Notes under the pieces: generated by a model
Told to the model about the DNA's origin: nothing
The model's input: the letters and a program-made list of their open reading frames with translations, nothing else
Database searches by the model: none
Translations under genes and position numbers: made by a program
Assembly: GCA_900320925.1 (NCBI GenBank)
Contig: ONUD01000010.1
Location: 1 to 8,239, forward strand
Source: an uncultured Eubacteriales bacterium
GTDB lineage: Bacteria > Bacillota > Clostridia > Oscillospirales > Acutalibacteraceae
Direction of reading: 5' to 3'
Length of the DNA: 8,239 nt
Part shown: one piece after another, positions 1 to 6,319 of the stretch
Position numbering within the stretch: position 1 is the first letter of the stretch
Layout: each line of letters begins with the position of its first letter

Positions 1-140
1 AGATGAAATACCGTTTACAGTGTGCCGAGGATCGGGGGGTGCCAATCACCAACTACGGTACTGCTATTGCCTACATGAACGGTATTCTCCGCCGCAGTCT
101 TGCTCCTTTTCCGTCCATTCGACAAATGCTTGCCGAATGA
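1..140 (+). CDS. 3' end of an unidentified gene (partial)
   Basis: An open frame enters from the left edge and runs in the frame of base 3 to a TGA at 138-140. It leaves at least the last 45 residues of a protein ending in PSIRQMLAE. The ATG at 3-5 is probably an internal methionine, because no ribosome binding site is visible before it. The tail reads as real protein: mixed polar and hydrophobic, with a central VPITNYGTAIAYMNG stretch. I do not recognise the family. The stop lies inside an imperfect inverted repeat (131-154), and a strong terminator follows at 162-197, as expected for the end of a transcription unit. The next genes run towards it on the other strand, so it is not in an operon with them. 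Confidence 0.6.
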   Translation, partial: MKYRLQCAEDRGVPITNYGTAIAYMNGILRRSLAPFPSIRQMLAE

Positions 141-161
141 CAGTCATTTCGGCAATTTCAC

Positions 162-197
162 AAAAAACCTCTGCCTTATAAAGAGCAGAGGTTTTTT
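162..197. terminator. Bidirectional intrinsic terminator between convergent genes
   Basis: A perfect 13-bp inverted repeat (162-174 pairing with 185-197) encloses a 10-base loop. The arms are AAAAAACCTCTGC and its complement, so each strand has a GC-containing stem followed by a run of six T. It sits 21 bases after the stop of the plus-strand gene and just past the stop of the minus-strand operon at 199, so it can end transcription from both sides. A second, imperfect inverted repeat at 131-154 lies just before it. Confidence 0.9.
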
Positions 198-198
198 A

Positions 199-480
199 TC
201 AGCCTTTTTTCAATGCTTTTTGAAGCCAGACGCTTGCCATATCAACAGCAAGGAACAGATTGGGCTGTTCTCCCTTTTTGACAATGACCTTTGTCGGGTC
301 GGACAGGTCGGTGCTTAGCAGCTGCACCACCACTCTGTCGGCGACTTCCATATCGTCTGCTTTCTGCTTGGACTTTACGGCAAGCTTCACCACATACTTA
401 TCGTGCATATCCCCATAGTAGAGGACGTCACCGCATCGTACCAAAGGTTTGTGTTTGTAGCATAAAAATTCTGACATCAT
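199..480 (-). CDS. Small conserved-looking protein of unknown function, coupled to ireB
   Basis: A 93-residue protein whose family I cannot name. It begins MMSEFLCYKHKPLVR and contains GDVLYYGDMHDKYVV, an ADRVVVQLLSTD strand-like segment, and a C-terminal amphipathic stretch (LAVDMASVWLQKALKKG). It has no signal peptide or membrane segment, so it is probably cytosolic. The composition suggests a small alpha/beta fold. Its first ATG (480-478) overlaps the TGA of ireB in an ATGA junction, which implies translational coupling. GGAGG at 490-486 is 5 bases before the first ATG and 8 before the second (477), so either could be used. It is the last gene of the operon, ending next to the shared terminator. 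The coupling to ireB suggests a role linked to that regulator, but this is inference only. Confidence 0.85.
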   Translation of the reverse strand: MMSEFLCYKHKPLVRCGDVLYYGDMHDKYVVKLAVKSKQKADDMEVADRVVVQLLSTDLSDPTKVIVKKGEQPNLFLAVDMASVWLQKALKKG

Positions 481-755
481 CCGTTCCTCCGTTCTTTATC
501 GTGTTCCGGGTTGAGGTAGCTTTTCAGCAGTATCTCCAACAGATCATCCCGTTCAATTCTGCGAATCAAGGCTCTTGCATTTTTGTGAGTCGTGATATAA
601 GTAGGATCTTCTGACAGGATATAGCCTACGATTTGGTTGATAGGGTTGTATCCTTTTTCTTCCAAAGCCTGATAGACGGTTTTGAGCATCGACTTGACAG
701 ATTCCTCACGGTTGTCGGCAATGGAAAATATCATTGTTTTATCGTTGTTAGCCAT
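477..755 (-). CDS. ireB: IreB family regulatory phosphoprotein (UPF0297/DUF965)
   Basis: A 92-residue protein with the unmistakable IreB core at about residues 34-57 (KGYNPINQIVGYILSEDPTY, then ITTH), followed by an Arg-rich segment (ARALIRRIERDD, 60-71). In Enterococcus faecalis, IreB is a small cytosolic substrate of the PASTA-domain Ser/Thr kinase IreK and a negative regulator of intrinsic cephalosporin resistance. The same role here is inferred from family. Thr7 in DKTMIF aligns with a reported phospho-acceptor of the enterococcal protein; the second reported site, Thr4, is Asn here. The start at 755 is preferred to an in-frame ATG at 812 because GGAGGTG (767-761) lies 5 bases before it and the family starts here. 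The usual neighbours alaS and ruvX are absent; instead ireB is first in a two-gene operon under its own promoter. Confidence 0.95.
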   Translation of the reverse strand: MANNDKTMIFSIADNREESVKSMLKTVYQALEEKGYNPINQIVGYILSEDPTYITTHKNARALIRRIERDDLLEILLKSYLNPEHDKERRNG

Positions 756-760
756 ATTTG

Positions 761-767
761 CACCTCC
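761..767 (-). promoter_or_regulatory. Ribosome binding site fixing the ireB start
   Basis: GGAGGTG on the minus strand, 5 bases before the ATG at 755. It rules out the longer in-frame ATG at 812, which would lie within a few bases of the promoter's -10 box. Confidence 0.85.
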
Positions 768-800
768 GATGATTTTGAAAAAATGATTCCCACAACAGCT

Positions 801-829
801 ATTATATATCATACTGCATGGATTATCAA
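801..829 (-). promoter_or_regulatory. Sigma-A type promoter of the ireB operon
   Basis: Reading the minus strand, TTGATA (829-824) and a perfect TATAAT (806-801) are separated by exactly 17 bases. The predicted start near 794 gives a leader of about 40 bases before the ireB ATG. The near-consensus match predicts strong housekeeping expression. Confidence 0.85.
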
Positions 830-839
830 GATTTTTTGA

Positions 840-868
840 TTGATTTTTATATATTTTTGGACTATAAT
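840..868 (+). promoter_or_regulatory. Sigma-A type promoter of the ypsC/rlmL-like gene
   Basis: TTGATT (840-845) and TATAAT (863-868) are separated by 17 bases, about 30 bases before the methyltransferase start. It is back to back with the ireB promoter: only 10 bases (830-839) separate the two -35 boxes, so one bound protein could affect both. Confidence 0.8.
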
Positions 869-902
869 TGGAATATGCATTGCAACAATTGGAGGGAAAA
901 AG

Positions 903-2021
903 ATGGAAACAATCAAATTGGCAGCCCCTTGTCTGTTGGGGATAGAGGGAATCTGTGCGGATGAGTTCAGGAGGCTGGGGATTGAAAACGTGCAGGCGGA
1001 AAATGGAAGAGTGCTGTTTGAGGGAGATTTTCAGACCCTTGCCAAAGCCAACCTTTGTTCACGGTATGCCGAGAGGATACAAGTTTTGCTGGCAGAGTTC
1101 CCTGCCTACAGCTTTGAGGATCTGTTCCAAGGTGTCAGTCAGATTGCATGGGAGGAATGGATTGGTGAAAAGGACTGTTTTCCTGTGAAAGGACATAGTG
1201 TCAGTTCCCAATTGGCAAGTATTCCCGACTGCCAGAAAATTGTCAAAAAAGCGGCTGCCAAGCGTCTGGGTGCCAAATATCATACCTCATGGCTCGAAGA
1301 AAGCGGTTCCCTGCACCAGATACAGTTTTTAATTATAAAAGACAAATGCAGTATCCTGCTGGATACCTCAGGGGCGGGTCTGCACAAAAGGGGCTATCGC
1401 CGTCAGTCAACTCTTGCCCCCATCAAGGAAACACTTGCCTGTGCCATGGCGGACGCCTCCCATATTCGCCCGTTCAGTACCGTGATTGATCCGTTCTGCG
1501 GTTCGGGGACGATTCTGATAGAGTCTGCTCTGAAGGCTCTGAATATTGCCCCGGGACTGCAAAGAACCTTTGCAGCGGAGCAATGGGACTGCATTCCTGC
1601 CGCCGTATGGAGACAGGCACGGGAACAGGCACAGGACAGTATCCGAAAGGACTGTGATTTTGTGGCATACGGCTATGACATTGAGGAGGAAGCCGTTGCC
1701 TTGACCATGGAAAATGCCCGCAAGGCAGGTGTGGAAAAACGAATCCATGCGGCAGTCAGGGATATTCGTGACTTTCGTGAGGAACTTGAGAGGGCTGTCG
1801 TGATATGCAATCCCCCTTATGGAGAGCGTTTGCTGGATATGGAGCAGGCAAGGGAACTGTATCAAATTATGGGGGAGAAATTTGAAAGAAAAAGCGGCTG
1901 GAGCTACAGCATTATCACGCCTGACGATAACTTTGAAAAATATTTTGGCAGGAAGTCTGACAAACGCCGCAAGCTTTACAACGGCATGATTAAGTGTCAG
2001 CTTCATATGTATTTCCGATAA
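903..2021 (+). CDS. ypsC: THUMP domain class I SAM-dependent RNA methyltransferase (YpsC/RlmL N-terminal type)
   Basis: A 372-residue enzyme of the COG0116 group, predicted to transfer a methyl group from S-adenosylmethionine to a guanine in 23S rRNA. In E. coli the related half of RlmL makes m2G2445; the exact target here is inferred. The N-terminal part (about 1-155) is a ferredoxin-like plus THUMP RNA-binding region. LHKRGYR (160-166) is a family signature. The Rossmann methyltransferase domain has the SAM-binding motif DPFCGSGT (196-203), acidic D259 in YGYD, D287, and the catalytic NPPYGERL motif (303-310). The start at 903 is chosen over in-frame position 840 because GGAGGG (891-896) lies 6 bases before it, and position 840 falls inside the promoter. 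Length matches the single-domain Gram-positive form, not the fused RlmKL. It is probably co-transcribed with the nuclease gene that starts 10 bases after its stop. Confidence 0.93.
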   Translation: METIKLAAPCLLGIEGICADEFRRLGIENVQAENGRVLFEGDFQTLAKANLCSRYAERIQVLLAEFPAYSFEDLFQGVSQIAWEEWIGEKDCFPVKGHSVSSQLASIPDCQKIVKKAAAKRLGAKYHTSWLEESGSLHQIQFLIIKDKCSILLDTSGAGLHKRGYRRQSTLAPIKETLACAMADASHIRPFSTVIDPFCGSGTILIESALKALNIAPGLQRTFAAEQWDCIPAAVWRQAREQAQDSIRKDCDFVAYGYDIEEEAVALTMENARKAGVEKRIHAAVRDIRDFREELERAVVICNPPYGERLLDMEQARELYQIMGEKFERKSGWSYSIITPDDNFEKYFGRKSDKRRKLYNGMIKCQLHMYFR

Positions 2022-2031
2022 GGGAGAGAAA

Positions 2032-2397
2032 ATGATGTCTTTACCATATCATCCAAAATTGATTCCTTCCGCCAAAAAGCTCAGAAAAGAAGCGACTGCA
2101 CAAGAAAATCATTTGTGGTATGACTTTTTGCGTTCCTATCCTGTGCGGTTTCAGCGGCAAAAAACGATAGATCGTTTCATTGTTGATTTTTACTGTCATG
2201 CGGCAAAACTGGTTGTTGAAATTGACGGTATTCAGCATTATACTGAACAAGGAATCGCACATGATGAAGAGCGTACGAACATACTGTTGGGTTATGGATT
2301 GACAGTGATTCGTTTTAGCAATCAGGAAATCAATATGGATTTTTCAAGAGTCTGTCAAAAAATTCATCAGGCTGTGCAAGAAAAACTCAAAGTCTAA
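2032..2397 (+). CDS. DUF559 / Vsr-like endonuclease domain protein
   Basis: A 121-residue protein made almost entirely of the DUF559 domain, which has the restriction-endonuclease (PD-(D/E)XK, Vsr-like) fold. Conserved features are LRKEATAQENHLWYDFLR (17-34), RFQRQKTI (39-46), FIVDFYC with D52, LVVEIDGIQHY with E63, D65 and H69, DEERTNILLGYGL (78-90) and VIRFSNQEI (92-100). D52, E63 and the following D65/H69 are the expected metal and catalytic positions, so it looks intact. No biochemical role is established for most members. GGGAG (2022-2026), next to the ypsC stop, serves as ribosome binding site for ATG 2032 or ATG 2035. It is followed by a cluster of palindromic repeats (2441-2751). I recall similar solo DUF559 genes beside such repeats, which raises the possibility of a repeat-mobilising or repeat-processing nuclease (inference). 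Confidence 0.88.
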   Translation: MMSLPYHPKLIPSAKKLRKEATAQENHLWYDFLRSYPVRFQRQKTIDRFIVDFYCHAAKLVVEIDGIQHYTEQGIAHDEERTNILLGYGLTVIRFSNQEINMDFSRVCQKIHQAVQEKLKV

Positions 2398-2539
2398 TAT
2401 CTTTGCCGATGTTTGACATAACAATGGGGATACTTTACTTCCGCCACGCTCCCTCCGTCAAAAGCTGGACAACTTCACGGATTTCAATCCATTCATTTTA
2501 TGACATGATATATTGCCTTTTAATAACTAATTTACCAGC

Positions 2540-2569
2540 TTTTGTCACCTCCCTCACGGAGGGAGGCTT
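2540..2569 (+). repeat. Inner palindromic repeat, left copy
   Basis: A 30-base element whose core (2548-2566) is itself a hairpin: CCTCCCTC and GGAGGGAGG arms give 8 base pairs around a 3-base ACG loop. It matches the reverse complement of 2621-2650 at 29 of 30 positions. Confidence 0.85.
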
Positions 2570-2589
2570 ATCCACTGCTTACCACTTTG

Positions 2590-2603
2590 GCAAAAATTTT
2601 TGC
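2590..2603. repeat. Perfect 14-base palindrome at the centre of the inner repeat pair
   Basis: GCAAAAATTTTTGC is its own reverse complement. It lies between the two inner repeats (20 bases from the left copy, 17 from the right), so the whole 2540-2650 unit is close to symmetric around it. Confidence 0.7.
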
Positions 2604-2620
2604 AAGCGATAAAGTAACCC

Positions 2621-2650
2621 AAGCCTCCCTCCGTGAGGGAGGTGGCAAAA
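2621..2650 (-). repeat. Inner palindromic repeat, right copy (inverted)
   Basis: The reverse complement of the left copy with one difference (position 2545 is T where the partner predicts C). Together the two copies make a 111-base unit able to fold as one long hairpin or as two separate small hairpins. This is the arrangement seen in REP/BIME units and MITEs. Confidence 0.85.
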
Positions 2651-2808
2651 ACCGTATAAATTAAGTGGTAATAGTAAATAAATATCAAAATAGAGAGAAA
2701 TTATCCTATGCAATGAAGTTACAGCGGTTTTTGACGGAGGGAGCGTAGCGGCAAAGGTGTTTCTCTTTGCCATATCTTTCAGCGGATTTCATCATCAATG
2801 GTTCAAAC

Positions 2809-2816
2809 AGGAGGTG
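2809..2816 (+). promoter_or_regulatory. Ribosome binding site fixing the dnaE start
   Basis: AGGAGGTG lies 7 bases before ATG 2824. It argues against the in-frame ATG at 2767, whose extra 19 residues would not match the family N-terminus (MAFAHLHLHTEYS is typical). Confidence 0.85.
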
Positions 2817-2823
2817 TAAAAAG

Positions 2824-5800
2824 ATGGCATTTGCCCATTTGCATTTGCATACGGAATACAGTTTGCTGGACGGTGCCTGTAGAATCCATGATCTTGTCAA
2901 AAGGGTAAAGGAGTTAGGACAAAATGCCGTTGCCATTACTGACCACGGGGTTATGTACGGTGTTATCCACTTCTATAAAGCCTGCCAAAAAGAGGGAATT
3001 AAGCCGATTCTTGGCTGTGAGGTGTATGTTGCCCCCCGTAAGTGTACCGACAAGTCAGCAGAATTTGACAGAGAAAACCGCCATCTTGTTTTGCTGTGCG
3101 AGAATGAAACGGGCTACAAAAATTTAGTCAAGCTGGATTCTCTTGCATGGACACAGGGATATTACTATAAACCGAGAGTGGATATGGAACTGCTGGAGCA
3201 GTACCATGAGGGACTGATTGCCCTGTCGGCTTGTCTGGCTGGTGAAATCCCAAAGGCACTGCTCCGCAATGATTATGACGAAGCCAAAAAAACGGCTCTC
3301 CGCTACAAGGAAATTTTCGGTGAAAACAATTTCTTCCTTGAATTGCAGCATCATGGCATTGATGAACAGGAACGTATCAATCCCTATCTGATACGGCTGT
3401 CGGAAGAATGTGGTATTCCGCTTGTTGCTACCAATGACTGCCATTATATCAACAAAGAGGACAGTCATTTGCATCATGTACTGCTGTGTATCCAGACCAA
3501 CCATACCGTTCAGGAAAAAATGCCGCTGGGATTTCCTACAGAGGAGTTCTATGTCAAAAGTGAAGAGGAAATGCTGTCACTGTTTCCGAAAGAAGCCGTG
3601 GAAAATACACAGAAAATTGCTGACCGGTGCCATGTAGAAATCGAGTTCGGCAAGCTCAAACTGCCAAGATTTGATGTGCCGGACGGTCAAGACCATCTGA
3701 CCTATTTCCGTGACCAGTGTATGCAGGGGCTGAAACGGCATTACGGTGAACAGCCTGACAAAATCCTGCTTGACCGTCTGGCATACGAAATAGATACCGT
3801 CAGCAAAATGGGCTATGTCGATTATTACCTGATTGTAGCGGACTATGTGAATTATGCCAAGTCCAGAGGCATTCCCGTGGGAATCGGCAGGGGATCGGGA
3901 GCAGGCAGTCTGGCGGCTTATTGTATGGGCATTACAGGACTTGACCCTATGCAGTATGATTTGCTGTTCGAGCGGTTCCTCAATCCCGAACGAGTCAGTA
4001 TGCCCGACTTTGACGTGGACTTCTGCAAGGACAGGCGGCAGGAAGTCATTGATTACGTCATTGACAAGTACGGCAGTGACAGAGTAGCACAGATTGCCGC
4101 ATTCGGCACAATGGCGGCAAAGGGGGCTGTCAGAGATGTCGGCAGGGCATTGGGACTTCCCTACAATCTTTGCGATAGAGTGGCAAAGGCTGTGCCGTCC
4201 GATTTGGGCATGACCATAGAAAAAGCACTGAAAGTATCAGGGGAATTGCAGTCACTGTATGAAAGTGACCCGTCCGTGCATGAATTGGTGGATACAGCGG
4301 CAAAGTTGGAGGGTACGCCCCGCCATACCACCACCCATGCGGCAGGCATTGTCATTACAGACAAACCTGTCAGTGATTATGTCCCCCTTGCCAAAAATGA
4401 TGATGTCATTGTCACACAGTTCGATATGACAACACTGGACGAATTAGGTCTGCTGAAAATGGATTTTCTGGCACTGAGAAACTTAACCGTGTTGAATGAT
4501 GCCCAAACTCTTGTCAGACAGCACCACCCTGATTTTGATATCAGCAAAATTCCCTATGATGACAAGGAGGTATTTGCTTTATATGCCAATGCCGATACGG
4601 AAGGAGTATTCCAGTTTGAATCGGCAGGCATGAAAGACACCCTCCTGAAGCTGAAACCGGAGGGAATGGAAGATATTATTGCCGTCATTTCCCTGTATCG
4701 TCCGGGGCCGATGGATTCCATCGGCAGGTATATTGAAAACAGGCACCACCCTGAAAAAATCACTTACAAGCACCCTCTGTTGGAACCGATTCTGAAAGTG
4801 ACCTACGGCTGTATTGTCTATCAGGAACAGGTCATGCAGATTTTCCGCTCGCTGGCAGGCTATTCTCTGGGACGTGCCGATATTGTACGGCGAGCCATGT
4901 CCAAAAAGAAAAAATCCGTCATGGAAGAGGAACGCAAAGTCTTTATCTACGGTCTGACAGGAGAAGTGGACGGCTGTATCAAAAGAGGCGTGCCGCAGGA
5001 AACCGCAGAAGCAATTTTTGCGGAAATGGAAAGTTTTGCTTCCTATGCATTCAATAAATCCCATGCCGCCTGTTATGCCGTACTGTCCTACCAGACAGCC
5101 TATATGAAATGCCATTATCCGTGTGAGTACATGGCGGCACTGATGACAAGCGTTTTGGGTGACAGGGGCAAGATTGCCATCTATGCAGATGAATGTACTG
5201 CCAAAGGAATCCGTGTCCTGCCGCCGAACGTGAATGAAAGCGATGCCGGCTTCACCGTACAGGGGCATGATATTCGTTTTGGTCTGAAAGCCGTCAAGAA
5301 TATCGGCAGAGGGTTGATTGAATCCGTTGTCAGAGAACGAAACAACGGAGCTTTTACATCTTTTTATAACTTCTGTGACAGGGTATATGGCAGAGAACTG
5401 AATATCCGTGCCTTGGAAAACCTCATCAAAAGCGGTTCACTGGATGGGCTGGGTGCCAACAGACGGCAGATGATGGCAGTCGGCAAACAGTTTCTGGAAA
5501 TCATCGCCAGCGGCAGAGAAAGAGCCATTGACGGACAATTGGATCTGTTCGGGGCAATGAACGGAGAAGAAATCCGTCGGGAACCTGCATTGCCGGAAAT
5601 GAATGAATTTGCGGTATCGGAGCGTCTGGAGATGGAGAAAGAAACCGCAGGGATGTATCTTTCAGGGCATCCGCTGGCAGAGTATGACCATCTCATCAGA
5701 ACACTGCATACGGATACGCTAAATGATGTATCGGAGCGTGGTGAGGACGGTGCAAAGGTCAGTGTCATTGGTCTGTTGGAAAAAGTCAGCGTCAAAACAA

Positions 5801-6231
5801 CCAAAACAAACCAGCAAATGGCATTCGTGACTGTCGAGGATAAATACGGCTCTATGGAAATGATTGTGTTTCCGAATACCCTTTCGGAATACGGGGGATT
5901 GATACAGGAAGGGAAAATTCTCAGGATTTTTGCCTCCGTGAACGTCAAAGACGAAGAAAAAAAGCTCATTTGCCAGTCAGTCCAGACCGTGTCGGAGCAG
6001 GCGGACAAAAAGCCGAAAAAGAAAGGACTGTATCTTCGGGTAGCCAACGATAGCTGTCGGGAGTATCAAAGGGCTTTGCAGGTGACGGATATTTTTGACG
6101 GTCAGACCCCATTGTACCTCTATTTTACCGACACGAAAGCCATTGTCCGCCAATATGTGTCCGTAAATGATGTCATGCTGCGGGAACTGAAAAGGCGTAT
6201 CGGAGAGGAAAATGTGATCCTCGTGGAATGA
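2824..6231 (+). CDS. dnaE: DNA polymerase III subunit alpha
   Basis: A complete 1135-residue C-family replicative polymerase. The N-terminal PHP domain begins HLHLHTEYSLLDGA and keeps all nine residues that I align with metal ligands (H7, H9, D16, H41, E66, H87, H177, D205, H207), so a PHP-borne 3'-5' exonuclease is plausible. The palm has the catalytic aspartates in PDFDVDF (D395, D397) and D547 in KMDFLALRNLT. The fingers and thumb region includes GIGRGSGAGSL and SYAFNKSHAACYAVLSYQTA. A helix-hairpin-helix region (about 790-890) is followed by a beta-clamp-binding motif, QLDLF (905-909). An OB fold (about 977-1050) and a small C-terminal domain finish the protein. Clostridia usually also carry PolC; which one leads replication cannot be told here. 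No intein or frameshift is seen. No promoter is obvious upstream, so read-through from 863 across the repeat cluster is possible. Confidence 0.97.
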   Translation: MAFAHLHLHTEYSLLDGACRIHDLVKRVKELGQNAVAITDHGVMYGVIHFYKACQKEGIKPILGCEVYVAPRKCTDKSAEFDRENRHLVLLCENETGYKNLVKLDSLAWTQGYYYKPRVDMELLEQYHEGLIALSACLAGEIPKALLRNDYDEAKKTALRYKEIFGENNFFLELQHHGIDEQERINPYLIRLSEECGIPLVATNDCHYINKEDSHLHHVLLCIQTNHTVQEKMPLGFPTEEFYVKSEEEMLSLFPKEAVENTQKIADRCHVEIEFGKLKLPRFDVPDGQDHLTYFRDQCMQGLKRHYGEQPDKILLDRLAYEIDTVSKMGYVDYYLIVADYVNYAKSRGIPVGIGRGSGAGSLAAYCMGITGLDPMQYDLLFERFLNPERVSMPDFDVDFCKDRRQEVIDYVIDKYGSDRVAQIAAFGTMAAKGAVRDVGRALGLPYNLCDRVAKAVPSDLGMTIEKALKVSGELQSLYESDPSVHELVDTAAKLEGTPRHTTTHAAGIVITDKPVSDYVPLAKNDDVIVTQFDMTTLDELGLLKMDFLALRNLTVLNDAQTLVRQHHPDFDISKIPYDDKEVFALYANADTEGVFQFESAGMKDTLLKLKPEGMEDIIAVISLYRPGPMDSIGRYIENRHHPEKITYKHPLLEPILKVTYGCIVYQEQVMQIFRSLAGYSLGRADIVRRAMSKKKKSVMEEERKVFIYGLTGEVDGCIKRGVPQETAEAIFAEMESFASYAFNKSHAACYAVLSYQTAYMKCHYPCEYMAALMTSVLGDRGKIAIYADECTAKGIRVLPPNVNESDAGFTVQGHDIRFGLKAVKNIGRGLIESVVRERNNGAFTSFYNFCDRVYGRELNIRALENLIKSGSLDGLGANRRQMMAVGKQFLEIIASGRERAIDGQLDLFGAMNGEEIRREPALPEMNEFAVSERLEMEKETAGMYLSGHPLAEYDHLIRTLHTDTLNDVSERGEDGAKVSVIGLLEKVSVKTTKTNQQMAFVTVEDKYGSMEMIVFPNTLSEYGGLIQEGKILRIFASVNVKDEEKKLICQSVQTVSEQADKKPKKKGLYLRVANDSCREYQRALQVTDIFDGQTPLYLYFTDTKAIVRQYVSVNDVMLRELKRRIGEENVILVE

Positions 6232-6246
6232 TTTTTGATAAAGATA

Positions 6247-6276
6247 TTGACTTATGGTAGGCAGATGGTTTAAAAT
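6247..6276 (+). promoter_or_regulatory. Promoter of the lipoprotein gene
   Basis: TTGACT (6247-6252) and TAAAAT (6271-6276) are separated by 18 bases, in the 88-base gap after dnaE. The predicted start near 6283 gives a leader of about 37 bases. No terminator is visible between dnaE and this promoter, so some dnaE read-through into the lipoprotein gene is likely. Confidence 0.65.
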
Positions 6277-6319
6277 AAAGGTTAGTACTCCAAAAATATA
6301 GATCGGGGAATGATAAAAC

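Larger units (their letters stand above)
2441..2751. repeat. Outer inverted repeat pair of a nested palindromic cluster
   Basis: The 23-base segments 2441-2463 and 2729-2751 are inverted copies with one mismatch. Both carry the core CGCTCCCTCCGTCAAAA. With short gaps, similarity extends inwards to an AACTTCA on each side. The pair encloses the inner inverted repeats at 2540-2650. The cluster fills most of the 426-base gene-free stretch between the nuclease gene and dnaE. I see no convincing promoter or T-tract terminator in that gap. Confidence 0.8.

Noticed and set aside
131..154. Inverted repeat overlapping the stop of the first gene as a separate regulatory site
   Set aside because: It is imperfect and has almost no loop. 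It is best seen as part of the terminator region, though it could bind a protein.
1407..2006. Long open frame on the minus strand (199 codons) opposite the methyltransferase gene
   Set aside because: It lies entirely opposite a clear methyltransferase gene, has no ribosome binding site, and its translation resembles no protein family.
2540..2650. CRISPR-like array
   Set aside because: Only two copies, in inverted rather than direct orientation, with no regular spacers and no cas genes.
2403..2936. Short open frames on both strands in and around the DUF559-dnaE gap, including strings such as APSVK and SLTEGG
   Set aside because: These strings are translations of the palindromic repeats. The frames lack ribosome binding sites and are not conserved-looking proteins.
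4579..6047. Two minus-strand open frames of 227-229 codons opposite dnaE
   Set aside because: They are antisense shadows of a strongly conserved polymerase gene, with Cys/Phe/Ser-rich translations and no start signals.
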